A DNA stretch of 45,687 nucleotides from Nonomuraea aridisoli (GTDB lineage Bacteria > Actinomycetota > Actinomycetes > Streptosporangiales > Streptosporangiaceae): NCBI RefSeq assembly GCF_003236395.1, contig NZ_POUD01000039.1, positions 1 through 45,687 of the forward strand, read 5' to 3'. Made by a program: the position numbers and the translations under genes. Within the stretch, counting starts at the first letter, position 1, and the number at the start of each line of letters is the position of its first letter. Of this stretch, positions 1 to 7,142 are shown in pieces. The notes under the pieces were generated by a model that had not been told where the DNA came from, ran no database searches, and worked only from the letters and a program-made list of their open reading frames with translations.

Positions 1-181
1 GGGCGGGCAGGGGCGCGCGGCGCACCCGGTCGAACCGGGCGCACGTCACCTTGCCCTCGAAGTCGACGACGACCGCCCACCAGCCCTCGCCGTCGAGGGC
101 GGCGAGGTCGGAGGTCACGTCGCGCAGACCGGTCGCGAGGTGTTGCCCTAAGGCGGCGAAACCGTCGTGCACACCCGCCAT
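1..181 (-). CDS. Chorismate-binding enzyme (aminodeoxychorismate/anthranilate synthase component I-like), N-terminal fragment
   Basis: Reading right to left from an ATG at 181, 60 codons run off the left edge without a stop. The fragment has the segments TGLRDVTSD, GWWAVVVDFEG and CARFDRVR. I recognise these from the N-terminus of actinobacterial chorismate-binding proteins that later carry the PabB/TrpE catalytic domain; that domain lies outside the window, so the assignment rests on N-terminal resemblance only. The start overlaps the 3' end of the LysR gene by 34 bases on the same strand, so the two may be cotranscribed. A later start is possible, but I see no better codon. Confidence 0.5.
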   Translation of the reverse strand, partial: MAGVHDGFAALGQHLATGLRDVTSDLAALDGEGWWAVVVDFEGKVTCARFDRVRRAPLPA

Positions 182-1074
182 TCTCCCAGGAGCTCCACCA
201 GCTCCAGCGCGGCGGGCAGCGGCGACTCCGGCAGCGCGGCGTGGACCTGCCGTACGGGCCGCGTGCCGCGCAGCGGCCGGAGCACCAGATCGCGCGGCAC
301 GCCACGCGCGGCGAGCTCCGGCACGAGCGTCACCCCGAGCCCCGCCGCGACGAACCCGAACTTGCCCGTCCACTCCGCCACCCGCAGCCCGGTGCGCGGG
401 GTGAAGCCGGCCGCCGCGCACGCCGTCATCAGCACGGTCGGCTGTCCGCTCGGCGCGGCCTCGATCCAGCTCTCGTCCGCCAGGTCGCGCAGGTCGACGT
501 CCGGCTCGGCGGCCAGCCGGTGGCCGGCGGGCAGGGCGACCAGCAGCCGGTCCGCGCCGAGCGGCACGGTGCGGGCGCCCTCGGCGGGCAGGCCGGCCGG
601 GTAGTCGCTGATCACGGCCACGTCGAGCGCGCCCGCGCGCAGCCGGTCCATCAGGGCGGCGCTGAGCCCCTCGGTCACCCGGGGCTCGACGCCGGGGTGC
701 CGCTCGGCGAGGCGTTTGAGCGCGCCGGGCACGAGGGCGACGTTGGCGGTGGCGAACGCGCCGACGCGCAGCGTGCCGCCCGTCCCGCGGTGGAGGGCGG
801 CCAGGTCCTCCGCGGCGCGGTCGAGGCGGTCGAGCACGGCGACGGCGTGCCGGTGCAGCACCCGCCCGGCGGGCGTCAGGCGCACGCCCCTGGCCAGGCG
901 TTCGAAGAGCGGGCCGCCGGCGGCGCGTTCGAGCGCGGCGACGCGGCGGGAGACCGCCGACTGGGTGTAGCCGAGCAGTTCGGCGGCGGCCGTGAACGAG
1001 CCGCTCATGGCGACCTCGTCCAAGAGCCGCAGGGCGGCTGTGTCGAAGTCATTCGTCTCGGGCATGGCTGGCAT
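148..1074 (-). CDS. LysR-family transcriptional regulator
   Basis: The product is 308 aa, usual for LysR regulators. Residues about 8-66 form the winged helix-turn-helix, with AAELLGYTQSAVSRRVAALE as the recognition part and FERLARGVRLTPAG after it. The rest is the periplasmic-binding-like effector domain, beginning near GGTLRVGAF. An ATG nine bases further in (1065) is an alternative start. A much longer open frame upstream is a high-GC shadow of the gene on the other strand. The gene is divergent from the dehydrogenase-Rid fusion at 1123, with only 48 bases between, so it probably controls that gene. The inducer is unknown. Confidence 0.88.
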   Translation of the reverse strand: MPAMPETNDFDTAALRLLDEVAMSGSFTAAAELLGYTQSAVSRRVAALERAAGGPLFERLARGVRLTPAGRVLHRHAVAVLDRLDRAAEDLAALHRGTGGTLRVGAFATANVALVPGALKRLAERHPGVEPRVTEGLSAALMDRLRAGALDVAVISDYPAGLPAEGARTVPLGADRLLVALPAGHRLAAEPDVDLRDLADESWIEAAPSGQPTVLMTACAAAGFTPRTGLRVAEWTGKFGFVAAGLGVTLVPELAARGVPRDLVLRPLRGTRPVRQVHAALPESPLPAALELVELLGEWRVCTTVSPP

Positions 1075-1122
1075 GCAATCTAGTCGGTGGTGGAATACCG
1101 CGCATACCGCTTCACTGGCCGC

Positions 1123-2304
1123 ATGATTGCTTTTCTCGGACAGGGGCGCATGGGCGTCCCGATGGCCCGGCGGCTGACGGAGGCCGGGCACGAGGTGACG
1201 ACGTGGCGGCGCGGCACGGGCATTCCGGTCGCCGAAGCGGTGCACGGGGCAGAGCTGGTCATCACGATGTTGAGCGACCCGGCGGCGGTGCGCGAGGTGC
1301 TGACGGCGGCGCTGCCGGGGCTCGCCCCCGGGGCGACGGTGGTGGAGATGTCCACGATCGGCCCGGAGGCCGTGCACGGGCTGCGCGCGCTGCTGCCGCC
1401 GTCGGTGGGGCTGGTGGACGCGCCGGTGCTGGGCAGCGTGGGTCCGGCGGCCGAGGGCACGCTGACCGTGCTGGCCGGCGGTGACCTGTCGGCCTGCCGC
1501 GAGGTGCTGTCCGTCTTCGGGACGGTGCGCGAGGCCGGGCCGCTGGGGGCGGGCGCGGCCATGAAGCTCGCCGTCATGAGCGCGCTGGTGCCCGCCCAGG
1601 TGCTGGTGGCGGAGACGTACGCGTACGCGGAGGCGCACGGCGTCGATCCGGGCGCGCTCGCCGGCGTGCTGGCGGGCACCCCGCTGGGCGCGTTGGCCGA
1701 GCGGCTGCGCGAGCCGGCGCCCGAGACGCGGTACGCGCTCGCGCACGCCGCCAAGGATCTGGAGCTGGCCGCCTGGGAGGGCGCCGGGCTGGCCTCGGCC
1801 GCCCGGGCCCGGCTGCGGGAGGCCGTGGCGGCGGGCCTGGGCGGCCACGACCTGACGGCCGTCACCGCGCACGTCCGCGCCGCCACCCTGGGGACGGGCA
1901 GGCGGCGGGCCGTGCCGCTCAACCTCGCGACCGTGCCCGCCACGAACGGCGCCTACTCGCACGCCGTCCGCGCCGGCGACACGCTCTACGTCTCCGGCCA
2001 GGCCGCCCTCGACGAGCGGGGGAACGTGGTCGGCGCGGGCTCCATGGCGGCGCAGGCCGAGTACGTCTTCCAGCTCATCGGCCGCATCCTCGCCGATCAG
2101 GGCGCCACGTTCGCCGACATCGCGTTCATCCGGACGTACCTGACCGACATGGAGGACCGGGCCGAGTACGGGAAGGTGCGCCGGAAGTACATCACCGGCA
2201 CGCCCCCGGCCAGCACGACCGTGGAGGTGTCGAAGCTGTTCGTGCCGGGGCTGCTGCTGGAGGTGGACCTGATCGTGGCCCTGCCCGCCGCCCTGCCCGC
2301 CTGA
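1123..2304 (+). CDS. NAD-binding beta-hydroxyacid dehydrogenase fused to a Rid (YjgF/UK114) domain
   Basis: The product is 393 aa, read without interruption. Residues 1 to about 265 resemble the 3-hydroxyisobutyrate/6-phosphogluconate dehydrogenase family: Rossmann motif GQGRMGVPMA at the N-terminus, substrate-loop segment DAPVLGSVGPAAEGTL, and GAGAAMKLAVM, where the catalytic Lys lies. Residues about 270-393 form a Rid domain, with GAYSHAVRAGDTLYVSGQ and a C-terminal TVEVSKL. In archetypal RidA the Arg before that last motif (PARSxVEV) binds the imine carboxylate; here it reads PASTTVEV, so that Arg is absent and classical 2-aminoacrylate deaminase activity is doubtful. I chose the ATG at 1123, just before the Rossmann strand, over an upstream GTG. 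The gene is convergent with hutH one base away. Confidence 0.85.
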   Translation: MIAFLGQGRMGVPMARRLTEAGHEVTTWRRGTGIPVAEAVHGAELVITMLSDPAAVREVLTAALPGLAPGATVVEMSTIGPEAVHGLRALLPPSVGLVDAPVLGSVGPAAEGTLTVLAGGDLSACREVLSVFGTVREAGPLGAGAAMKLAVMSALVPAQVLVAETYAYAEAHGVDPGALAGVLAGTPLGALAERLREPAPETRYALAHAAKDLELAAWEGAGLASAARARLREAVAAGLGGHDLTAVTAHVRAATLGTGRRRAVPLNLATVPATNGAYSHAVRAGDTLYVSGQAALDERGNVVGAGSMAAQAEYVFQLIGRILADQGATFADIAFIRTYLTDMEDRAEYGKVRRKYITGTPPASTTVEVSKLFVPGLLLEVDLIVALPAALPA

Positions 2305-2305
2305 G

Positions 2306-3856
2306 TCAGTCCAGGGGGCCGGTGACCGACTCCGCCGCCGCCACGACGCCGCCCTCGGCGACCAGGCGCACGGCGGCGTCGATCTCCGGGGCCAGGAACC
2401 GGTCGGGGCCCGGCGCGGGCACGGTCTCGCGCAGCGCCCTGACCACGGCCGCCGTCGCCGGCGCGGGCTCCAGGGGGGCGCGCAGGTCGATCGCGCGGGC
2501 GGCGGTGAGCACCTCGATCGCGAGCACGCGGGTGAGCCCGTCGACCGACCTGCGCAGCTTGCGCGCGGCCGACCAGCCCATGGACACGTGGTCCTCCTGC
2601 ATGGCCGAGCTCGGGATGGAGTCGACGCTCGCGGGCACGGCGAGGCGCTTCATCTCGGAGACGATGGCGGCCTGGGTGTACTGGGCGATCATGTGGCCGG
2701 AGTCGACGCCCGGGTCGGCGGCCAGGAACGCCGGCAGCCCGTGGTTGCGGGCCACGTCGAGGAAGCGGTCGGTACGCCGTTCGGACATGGAGGCCAGGTC
2801 GGCCGCCGCGATGGCGAGGAAGTCGAGCACGTAGCCGAGCGGCGCCCCGTGGAAGTTGCCGTTGGACTCCACGCGGCCGTCGTCGAGCACGGCGGGGTTG
2901 TCGACGGCGCTGGCCAGCTCCCACCCGGCCACGGCGGCGGCGTGCGCGATCGTGTCGCGGACGGCCCCGGCGACCTGCGGGGCGCAGCGCAGGGAGTAGG
3001 CGTCCTGGACGCGGGCGCAGTCGGCGGGGTCGCGGTGGCTGGCCACGATGGCGGAGCCGCGCAGGATCGACGCCATGTTGGCGGCCGAGCGCGCCTGGCC
3101 GGGATGGGGGCGCAGCGCCTGCAGCTCGGGGGCGAACACCCGGTCGGTGCCGAGCAGCGCCTCGACGCTCATCGCGGCGCTCACGTCGGCGGTCCTGACC
3201 AGCGTGGTGAGGTCGTGGATGGCCAGGATGAGCATGCCGAGCATGCCGTCGGTGCCGTTGATCAGCGCCAGGCCCTCCTTGGCGGCCAGCTCGACGGGCT
3301 CGATGCGGGCCTGCTTGAGCGCCTCGGCGGCCGACACGACATTTCCGGATTTGTCGCGTACGACGCCTTCGCCCATCAGGGTGAGCGCCACGTGGGCCAG
3401 CGGCGCGAGGTCGCCGGAGCAGCCCAGGCTGCCGAACTCGTGCACGATCGGCGTGATGCCCGCGCTGATCAGGGCGGCCAGGGTCTTGGCGGTGGTCGGC
3501 CTGATGCCGGTGTGGCCGGTGGCCAGGGTGTGCAGGCGCAGCAGCATGAGGGCGCGCACGACCTCGGTCTCCACCTCGGGGCCGCTGCCCGCCGCGTGCG
3601 AGCGCACCAGCGAGCGCTGGAGCTGGGCGCGCAGCTCCGGGTCGATGTGCCGGGTGGCGAGGGCGCCGAACCCGGTCGAGATGCCGTACGCGGGCACCGG
3701 GCTCTCGGCCAGCTCGTCCACCCGCTGGCGGGCCGCCGCGACGGCGGCGATGGCGTCGTCGGTGAGCCGCACGGGGGCTCCGTGGCGGGCCACCTCGATG
3801 ACCTCGTCGAAGCTGAGCGGCTCGGGGCCGACGTTCACGACTTCGTTGTCGCGCAT
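2306..3856 (-). CDS. hutH: Histidine ammonia-lyase
   Basis: The product is 516 aa, full length for the family. It deaminates L-histidine to trans-urocanate, the first step of histidine use, in the cytoplasm. The catalytic loop YGISTGFG is near residue 57. The MIO-forming triad sits at about 146-148 in GSLGCSGDLAPLAH and reads Cys-Ser-Gly where many lyases have Ala-Ser-Gly; the Ser and Gly needed for cyclisation are kept. The segments SVDNPAV and NFHGAPLGY and the late SSAMQEDHVSMGW match histidases. No hutU, hutI or formiminase gene lies nearby, so the rest of the pathway is elsewhere. The neighbouring ArsR-type gene starts upstream on the same strand, with 17 bases between, so the two may be cotranscribed. 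Confidence 0.93.
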   Translation of the reverse strand: MRDNEVVNVGPEPLSFDEVIEVARHGAPVRLTDDAIAAVAAARQRVDELAESPVPAYGISTGFGALATRHIDPELRAQLQRSLVRSHAAGSGPEVETEVVRALMLLRLHTLATGHTGIRPTTAKTLAALISAGITPIVHEFGSLGCSGDLAPLAHVALTLMGEGVVRDKSGNVVSAAEALKQARIEPVELAAKEGLALINGTDGMLGMLILAIHDLTTLVRTADVSAAMSVEALLGTDRVFAPELQALRPHPGQARSAANMASILRGSAIVASHRDPADCARVQDAYSLRCAPQVAGAVRDTIAHAAAVAGWELASAVDNPAVLDDGRVESNGNFHGAPLGYVLDFLAIAAADLASMSERRTDRFLDVARNHGLPAFLAADPGVDSGHMIAQYTQAAIVSEMKRLAVPASVDSIPSSAMQEDHVSMGWSAARKLRRSVDGLTRVLAIEVLTAARAIDLRAPLEPAPATAAVVRALRETVPAPGPDRFLAPEIDAAVRLVAEGGVVAAAESVTGPLD

Positions 3857-3873
3857 GTGTGCGTCTCTCTCGT

Positions 3874-4587
3874 TCAGGTAACCGGCGTAGCCGATGTTAG
3901 CTCCTTACCGGAGAACAGCGCCGCCAGCCCCTGCCTGCCCTCGTCGGTGAGCACCACCGCCCTCGGGACCGCGCCCCGCCGGTACCAGCCGCGTTCGAAC
4001 AGCGTCCGCGCGATCGCCGCCCCGAGCGCGCCGCCGAGGTGGGAGCGGCGCTCGGTCCAGTCGAGGCACTCGGGAGCGAAGCGCCGCCGCGACCCGCGCG
4101 CGCCCGCGACGTCCACGCCGAGGCCGGACAGCAGCCGCTCCCCCCGCTCCGTCAGGTCGCAGGCCGCGTAGTGGCCGCCCTCCCTGAGCCGGTCGAGCAG
4201 CCCCACCCCGGCGCGGCCGGCGAGGTGGTCGTAGCAGGTGCGGGCCTCCTCCAGCAGCCGGGCCTGCCGGGACTGGCGCAGCGAGCGCACCGGCGGGCGG
4301 GCGCTGATCGTGGCCAGCGACTCCAGCACCTCGGCCACCTCGTGCCCGGCCAGGCGGTAGTAGCGGTGGCGGCCCTGGGGGACGACGTCGACGAGCCGGC
4401 CGTCGAGCAGCCGCGCCAGGTGGGCGCTCGCGGTGGCGGCGCTGACCCCGGCGACCCGGGCCAGCTCCCCCGCCGCCAGGGCGCGCCCGCCGAGCAGCGC
4501 GGTGAGGATCGCCGCCCTCGTGGGGTCGGCGATGAGCGCGGCGACGGGCGCGATGTCGGCGTCACGGGCGAAGTACTCCATGCTCAC
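3874..4587 (-). CDS. ArsR-type winged-helix transcriptional regulator
   Basis: The product is 237 aa. Residues about 10-85 form the ArsR-type winged helix, with IADPTRAAILTALLGGRAL, then the recognition region GVSAATASAHLARLL, then the wing with GRHRYYRL. The C-terminal 130 residues are an uncharacterised effector or dimer region containing Cys residues in TCYDHL and FAPECLDW. No metal-site CxC motif is visible in the winged-helix part, so I do not call it a metal sensor. A TACTAG hexamer ends four bases before the GTG start, suggesting a leaderless transcript; an ATG six bases further in is an alternative. It reads toward hutH with 17 bases between and may control it, which is inference. Confidence 0.82.
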   Translation of the reverse strand: MSMEYFARDADIAPVAALIADPTRAAILTALLGGRALAAGELARVAGVSAATASAHLARLLDGRLVDVVPQGRHRYYRLAGHEVAEVLESLATISARPPVRSLRQSRQARLLEEARTCYDHLAGRAGVGLLDRLREGGHYAACDLTERGERLLSGLGVDVAGARGSRRRFAPECLDWTERRSHLGGALGAAIARTLFERGWYRRGAVPRAVVLTDEGRQGLAALFSGKELTSATPVT

Positions 4588-4632
4588 GACGCTAGTACGC
4601 CGACGTTTCGCCCCGCGTCGAAGGGTCCCGGG

Positions 4633-5184
4633 TCAGTGCCGGTCGAGGGCCTTCCGGATCACGTCGCGGGCGCGGTCCATCAGCGCGAGCGGCGTGCCCA
4701 TGAGCAGGTTCTTGGCCGCCGACTCGGTGCCGGGACGCGGGCGCGACGGCGCCAGCGACTCCGCGGCCCGCACCGCCGCCGCCATGGCCCGCCGCTCCAT
4801 GGCGGTGGTGCCGGCGCGCAGCCGGGCGAACTCGTAGCGCTCCTCGCTGCGCGCGTGCGCCGTCACGGCGGTGCGCAGCCGGGCCAGGCCGTCCCAGAAG
4901 CCGGGGTCGTCCACGCCCTTCTTGTGCAGTTCGAGGAGCAGGCGTTTGGCGCGGTTCTCCTCCTCCAGCCGGTCGGCCACGACGCCCTGGCCGTTGTCGA
5001 GCTTCTTGCGCGCGTACGGATGGACGATCTCCTCCTCCGCCGTCTCGTGCACCGACAGCGCCCGCGTCAGCCGGTCGAACGCCGCCGCGACCTTCTCCGG
5101 CGGCGCCTGCTCCACCTCGTCGAACAGGTCCCTGATCTGGCCGTGCTGCGCCATCAGCAGCTCGATGACATCTTGTTCACGCAC
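4633..5184 (-). CDS. Hemerythrin HHE-domain protein
   Basis: The product is 183 aa from a GTG start. The N-terminal about 140 residues form a hemerythrin-like four-helix bundle with the expected ligand pattern: MAQHGQIRDLF, then SVHETAEEEIVHPYAR, a Glu-rich helix EEENRAKRLL, and TAHARSEERYEF. Proteins of this type bind a non-haem di-iron centre and are linked to oxygen, nitric oxide or iron handling; the ligand here cannot be read from sequence. The C-terminal 45 residues are Ala/Arg-rich and unassigned. It is divergent from the ferritin-like gene at 5296 with 111 bases between, so two possible di-iron proteins share one regulatory region. Confidence 0.87.
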   Translation of the reverse strand: MREQDVIELLMAQHGQIRDLFDEVEQAPPEKVAAAFDRLTRALSVHETAEEEIVHPYARKKLDNGQGVVADRLEEENRAKRLLLELHKKGVDDPGFWDGLARLRTAVTAHARSEERYEFARLRAGTTAMERRAMAAAVRAAESLAPSRPRPGTESAAKNLLMGTPLALMDRARDVIRKALDRH

Positions 5185-5295
5185 CCCAGCGGCCTACCCG
5201 GCACACAGTGCGACACGCCCCGCCTTACCGAACGCGGGCCGTTCGGGGAGCGAACGCGGAGGTTGCCCGCCCCGGCCCCGGGTAGGCGCAGCGAC

Positions 5296-6495
5296 ATGGC
5301 CTTCGACCCACTCCAGGAGCGGGGAATCCCGCTGGACGAGCAGCTGCGCGACTGGCGGGAGCTGAACGTCACGCCCATCGACCCCGACCGCTGCGACCCG
5401 TACACGCGGTGCCGGATCATCACGATGAACGGGATCGAGACCGAGGCGATCCTCTTCAGCCACCACATGGCCCGCCACTGCCGCGACCTGGAGGTCAAGC
5501 AGCGGCTGGCGCGCGTGCGCTACATCGAGGCGCAGCAGCAGAAGGTCGTCAACTGGCTGCTGCCGGGGGCGTCGTCGGTGCTGGAGACGACGATCGCCTA
5601 CGAGCAGGTGGCCGTCGACCTGACCGCGTGGGTGGCCCGCATGGAGCCGGACCTGCGGCTCAAGCAGGCCTACCAGTTCGGCGTGCTGGAGGACTTCGAC
5701 CATCTCTACCGGTACGCCAACCTGTACGAGATGATCGAGCACCGCAAGGCGGAGCAGATCGTCGACCAGCTCACCGAGGTCATGCCGGGGCGGCCGACGT
5801 ACCTGCACCACCGCGACCCGATGGACAACGTGCGCGAGCCGTACCAGCGCCGGGTCACCGAGCCGCTGTCGCGCCTGCACGCGCTGACCATCACGGCGGC
5901 CGAGCAGCAGACGATGAACTTCTACATGAACGTCGGCCCGATGTACATGGAGCCCATCGCCCGCCAGCTCTACCAGGAGATCGGGCTGATCGAGGAGGAG
6001 CACGTCACCCACTACGAGTCGCTGGTGGAGCCCGGCGAGAGCTGGTGGGAGCGGCTGCTCAACCACGAGTACAACGAGTGCTACCTGTACTACTCCTTCA
6101 TGGAGACCGAGAGCGACCCCAAGGTGCGCAACATCTGGGAGCTGCACCTCAACATGGAGCTGGAGCACCTGCGGCTGGCGGCCGAGATGTTCCGGCGCTT
6201 CGACGGGCGCGACCCCGACCAGGTGCTCGCCCCCGCGCTGCCGCCGCCGGTGACGTTCGAGCCGAACAAGGGCTACATCCGCGACCTGCTCGCCACCCAG
6301 ATGGACCTCACGACCCTGGGCACCGGCTACGTACGGGAGGCCCACGAGCGGTTCGAGAAGATGCAGGAGGCGGTCATGGGCGGCGAGAGGCCGCCGTCGG
6401 AGCGCGTCGTCGACGAGAACCGGGCGATCTCCGGGGAGGAGTACCGCCTGCAGACCGAGGGCCCGCACCCGGCCGGACTGCAGGTCAGCCGGTAG
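5296..6495 (+). CDS. Ferritin-like domain protein, function unknown
   Basis: The product is 399 aa. It is mainly long amphipathic helices rich in Glu, His, Tyr and Met. Carboxylate-histidine motifs typical of ferritin-like di-iron bundles are visible: GLIEEEHVTHYESL and LNMELEHLRLAAEMF, with an earlier helix carrying LFSHHMARHCRDLEV. I know this as a conserved uncharacterised family in GC-rich bacteria; no substrate is known to me. I chose the ATG at 5296, which follows the short spacer from the divergent hemerythrin; a longer open frame upstream is a shadow of genes on the other strand. A tRNA cluster follows 95 bases downstream. Confidence 0.75.
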   Translation: MAFDPLQERGIPLDEQLRDWRELNVTPIDPDRCDPYTRCRIITMNGIETEAILFSHHMARHCRDLEVKQRLARVRYIEAQQQKVVNWLLPGASSVLETTIAYEQVAVDLTAWVARMEPDLRLKQAYQFGVLEDFDHLYRYANLYEMIEHRKAEQIVDQLTEVMPGRPTYLHHRDPMDNVREPYQRRVTEPLSRLHALTITAAEQQTMNFYMNVGPMYMEPIARQLYQEIGLIEEEHVTHYESLVEPGESWWERLLNHEYNECYLYYSFMETESDPKVRNIWELHLNMELEHLRLAAEMFRRFDGRDPDQVLAPALPPPVTFEPNKGYIRDLLATQMDLTTLGTGYVREAHERFEKMQEAVMGGERPPSERVVDENRAISGEEYRLQTEGPHPAGLQVSR

Positions 6496-6531
6496 GTCCG
6501 GTGTCCGGCGAGCCGGCGGGCGAATTCCGGT

Positions 6532-6560
6532 TTGGGGACTCGGCCAGGATTCGCTAGAGT
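6532..6560 (+). promoter_or_regulatory. Probable promoter of the tRNA cluster
   Basis: A TTGGGG hexamer (6532-6537) and TAGAGT (6555-6560) lie 17 bases apart, about 30 bases before the first tRNA. They fit a vegetative-type promoter in orientation, spacing and position. Confidence 0.5.
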
Positions 6561-6590
6561 TCTCTCGTCGCCCTGCACAACGGGGCGCAC

Positions 6591-6662
6591 GCGGAAGTGG
6601 CTCAGGGGTAGAGCATCACCTTGCCAAGGTGAGGGTCGCGGGTTCGAATCCCGTCTTCCGCT
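6591..6662 (+). tRNA. tRNA-Gly (GCC)
   Basis: The 72-nt cloverleaf has a perfect 7-bp acceptor stem (GCGGAAG with CTTCCGC), anticodon loop TTGCCAA and T-loop GGTTCGAATCC. The 3' CCA is not encoded. It is the first of three tRNAs, 15 bases from the next, and reads GGC/GGU codons, which dominate in this genome. Confidence 0.97.
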
Positions 6663-6677
6663 CGGAGCTTCCGGCTC

Positions 6678-6748
6678 GGTGGCGTGGCCGAGAGGCGAGG
6701 CAGCGGCCTGCAAAGCCGTCCACACGGGTTCAAATCCCGTCGCCACCT
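6678..6748 (+). tRNA. tRNA-Cys (GCA)
   Basis: The 71-nt cloverleaf has acceptor stem GGTGGCG pairing with CGCCACC, anticodon loop CTGCAAA and T-arm CGGGTTCAAATCCCG. CCA is not encoded. It lies between tRNA-Gly and tRNA-Val, probably in one transcript. Confidence 0.97.
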
Positions 6749-6755
6749 CTGCAAA

Positions 6756-6830
6756 GGACGATTAGCTCAGCGGGAGAGCGCTTCCCTGACACGGAAGAGG
6801 TCACTGGTTCAATCCCAGTATCGTCCACCA
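6756..6830 (+). tRNA. tRNA-Val (GAC), with encoded CCA
   Basis: The 75-nt molecule has acceptor stem GGACGAT pairing with ATCGTCC, anticodon stem CTTCC/GGAAG around loop CTGACAC, and T-arm ACTGGTTCAATCCCAGT. Unlike its two neighbours it carries CCA in the DNA (6828-6830). It ends the Gly-Cys-Val cluster. Confidence 0.97.
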
Positions 6831-6842
6831 TCTCCGCGCCCT

Positions 6843-6869
6843 CGCCGGGCTCCCGCCCGGCGGGGTTTT
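6843..6869 (+). terminator. Intrinsic terminator of the tRNA operon
   Basis: A perfect 8-bp stem (CGCCGGGC, loop TCCC, GCCCGGCG) is followed by GGG and TTTT, 12 bases after tRNA-Val. Confidence 0.85.
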
Positions 6870-7142
6870 CGCTTTTTCGGGCACCTGCCCGCCGCCCCTC
6901 ACTTGCTCGAAGGCGCCCGGCCGCGTGTAGCCCCGGAGGAGGGACTTGGTGGCCGGGCGCTCACCTGAGGGCCACTTAGCGGTCACCGGGCCGCGGGAGT
7001 GCCGGCCGGCGGGGGCAGATGACCGGACGTGGCCAAGACGACGCGCGCCTTCCTCCTGGTGGCCTTCCTCTGTGCGTCCGGCGTCGCCGGGGTGTGTGCG
7101 CTGCCGCCGGGCCTTCTACCCCGGTCGAAAGGCTGTGCGGTT
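6870..7142 (+). other. Leader region before mreB; no gene called
   Basis: This 273-base stretch separates the tRNA terminator from mreB. One GTG-started frame opens at 7029 in phase with mreB and would add 38 residues with a hydrophobic run. I reject it because MreB homologues begin close to the first beta strand, as the frame at 7143 does. A GAAAGG lies about 12 bases before that ATG. I see no convincing promoter. Confidence 0.4.

Noticed and set aside
1075..1962. N-terminal extension of the LysR gene to give 604 residues
   Set aside because: The extension is Arg/His/Gly-rich antisense of the dehydrogenase-Rid gene; LysR motifs begin right after the ATG at 1074.
4039..6495. An 818-residue plus-strand open frame covering the ArsR, hemerythrin and ferritin-like region
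   Set aside because: Its first 400 codons are the antisense shadow of two clear minus-strand genes; only the part from 5296 has protein-like composition and family motifs.
7029..7142. An mreB start 38 codons upstream that would add a hydrophobic N-terminus
   Set aside because: MreB homologues begin just before the first phosphate-binding strand, as at 7143, and the extra stretch has no counterpart in the family.
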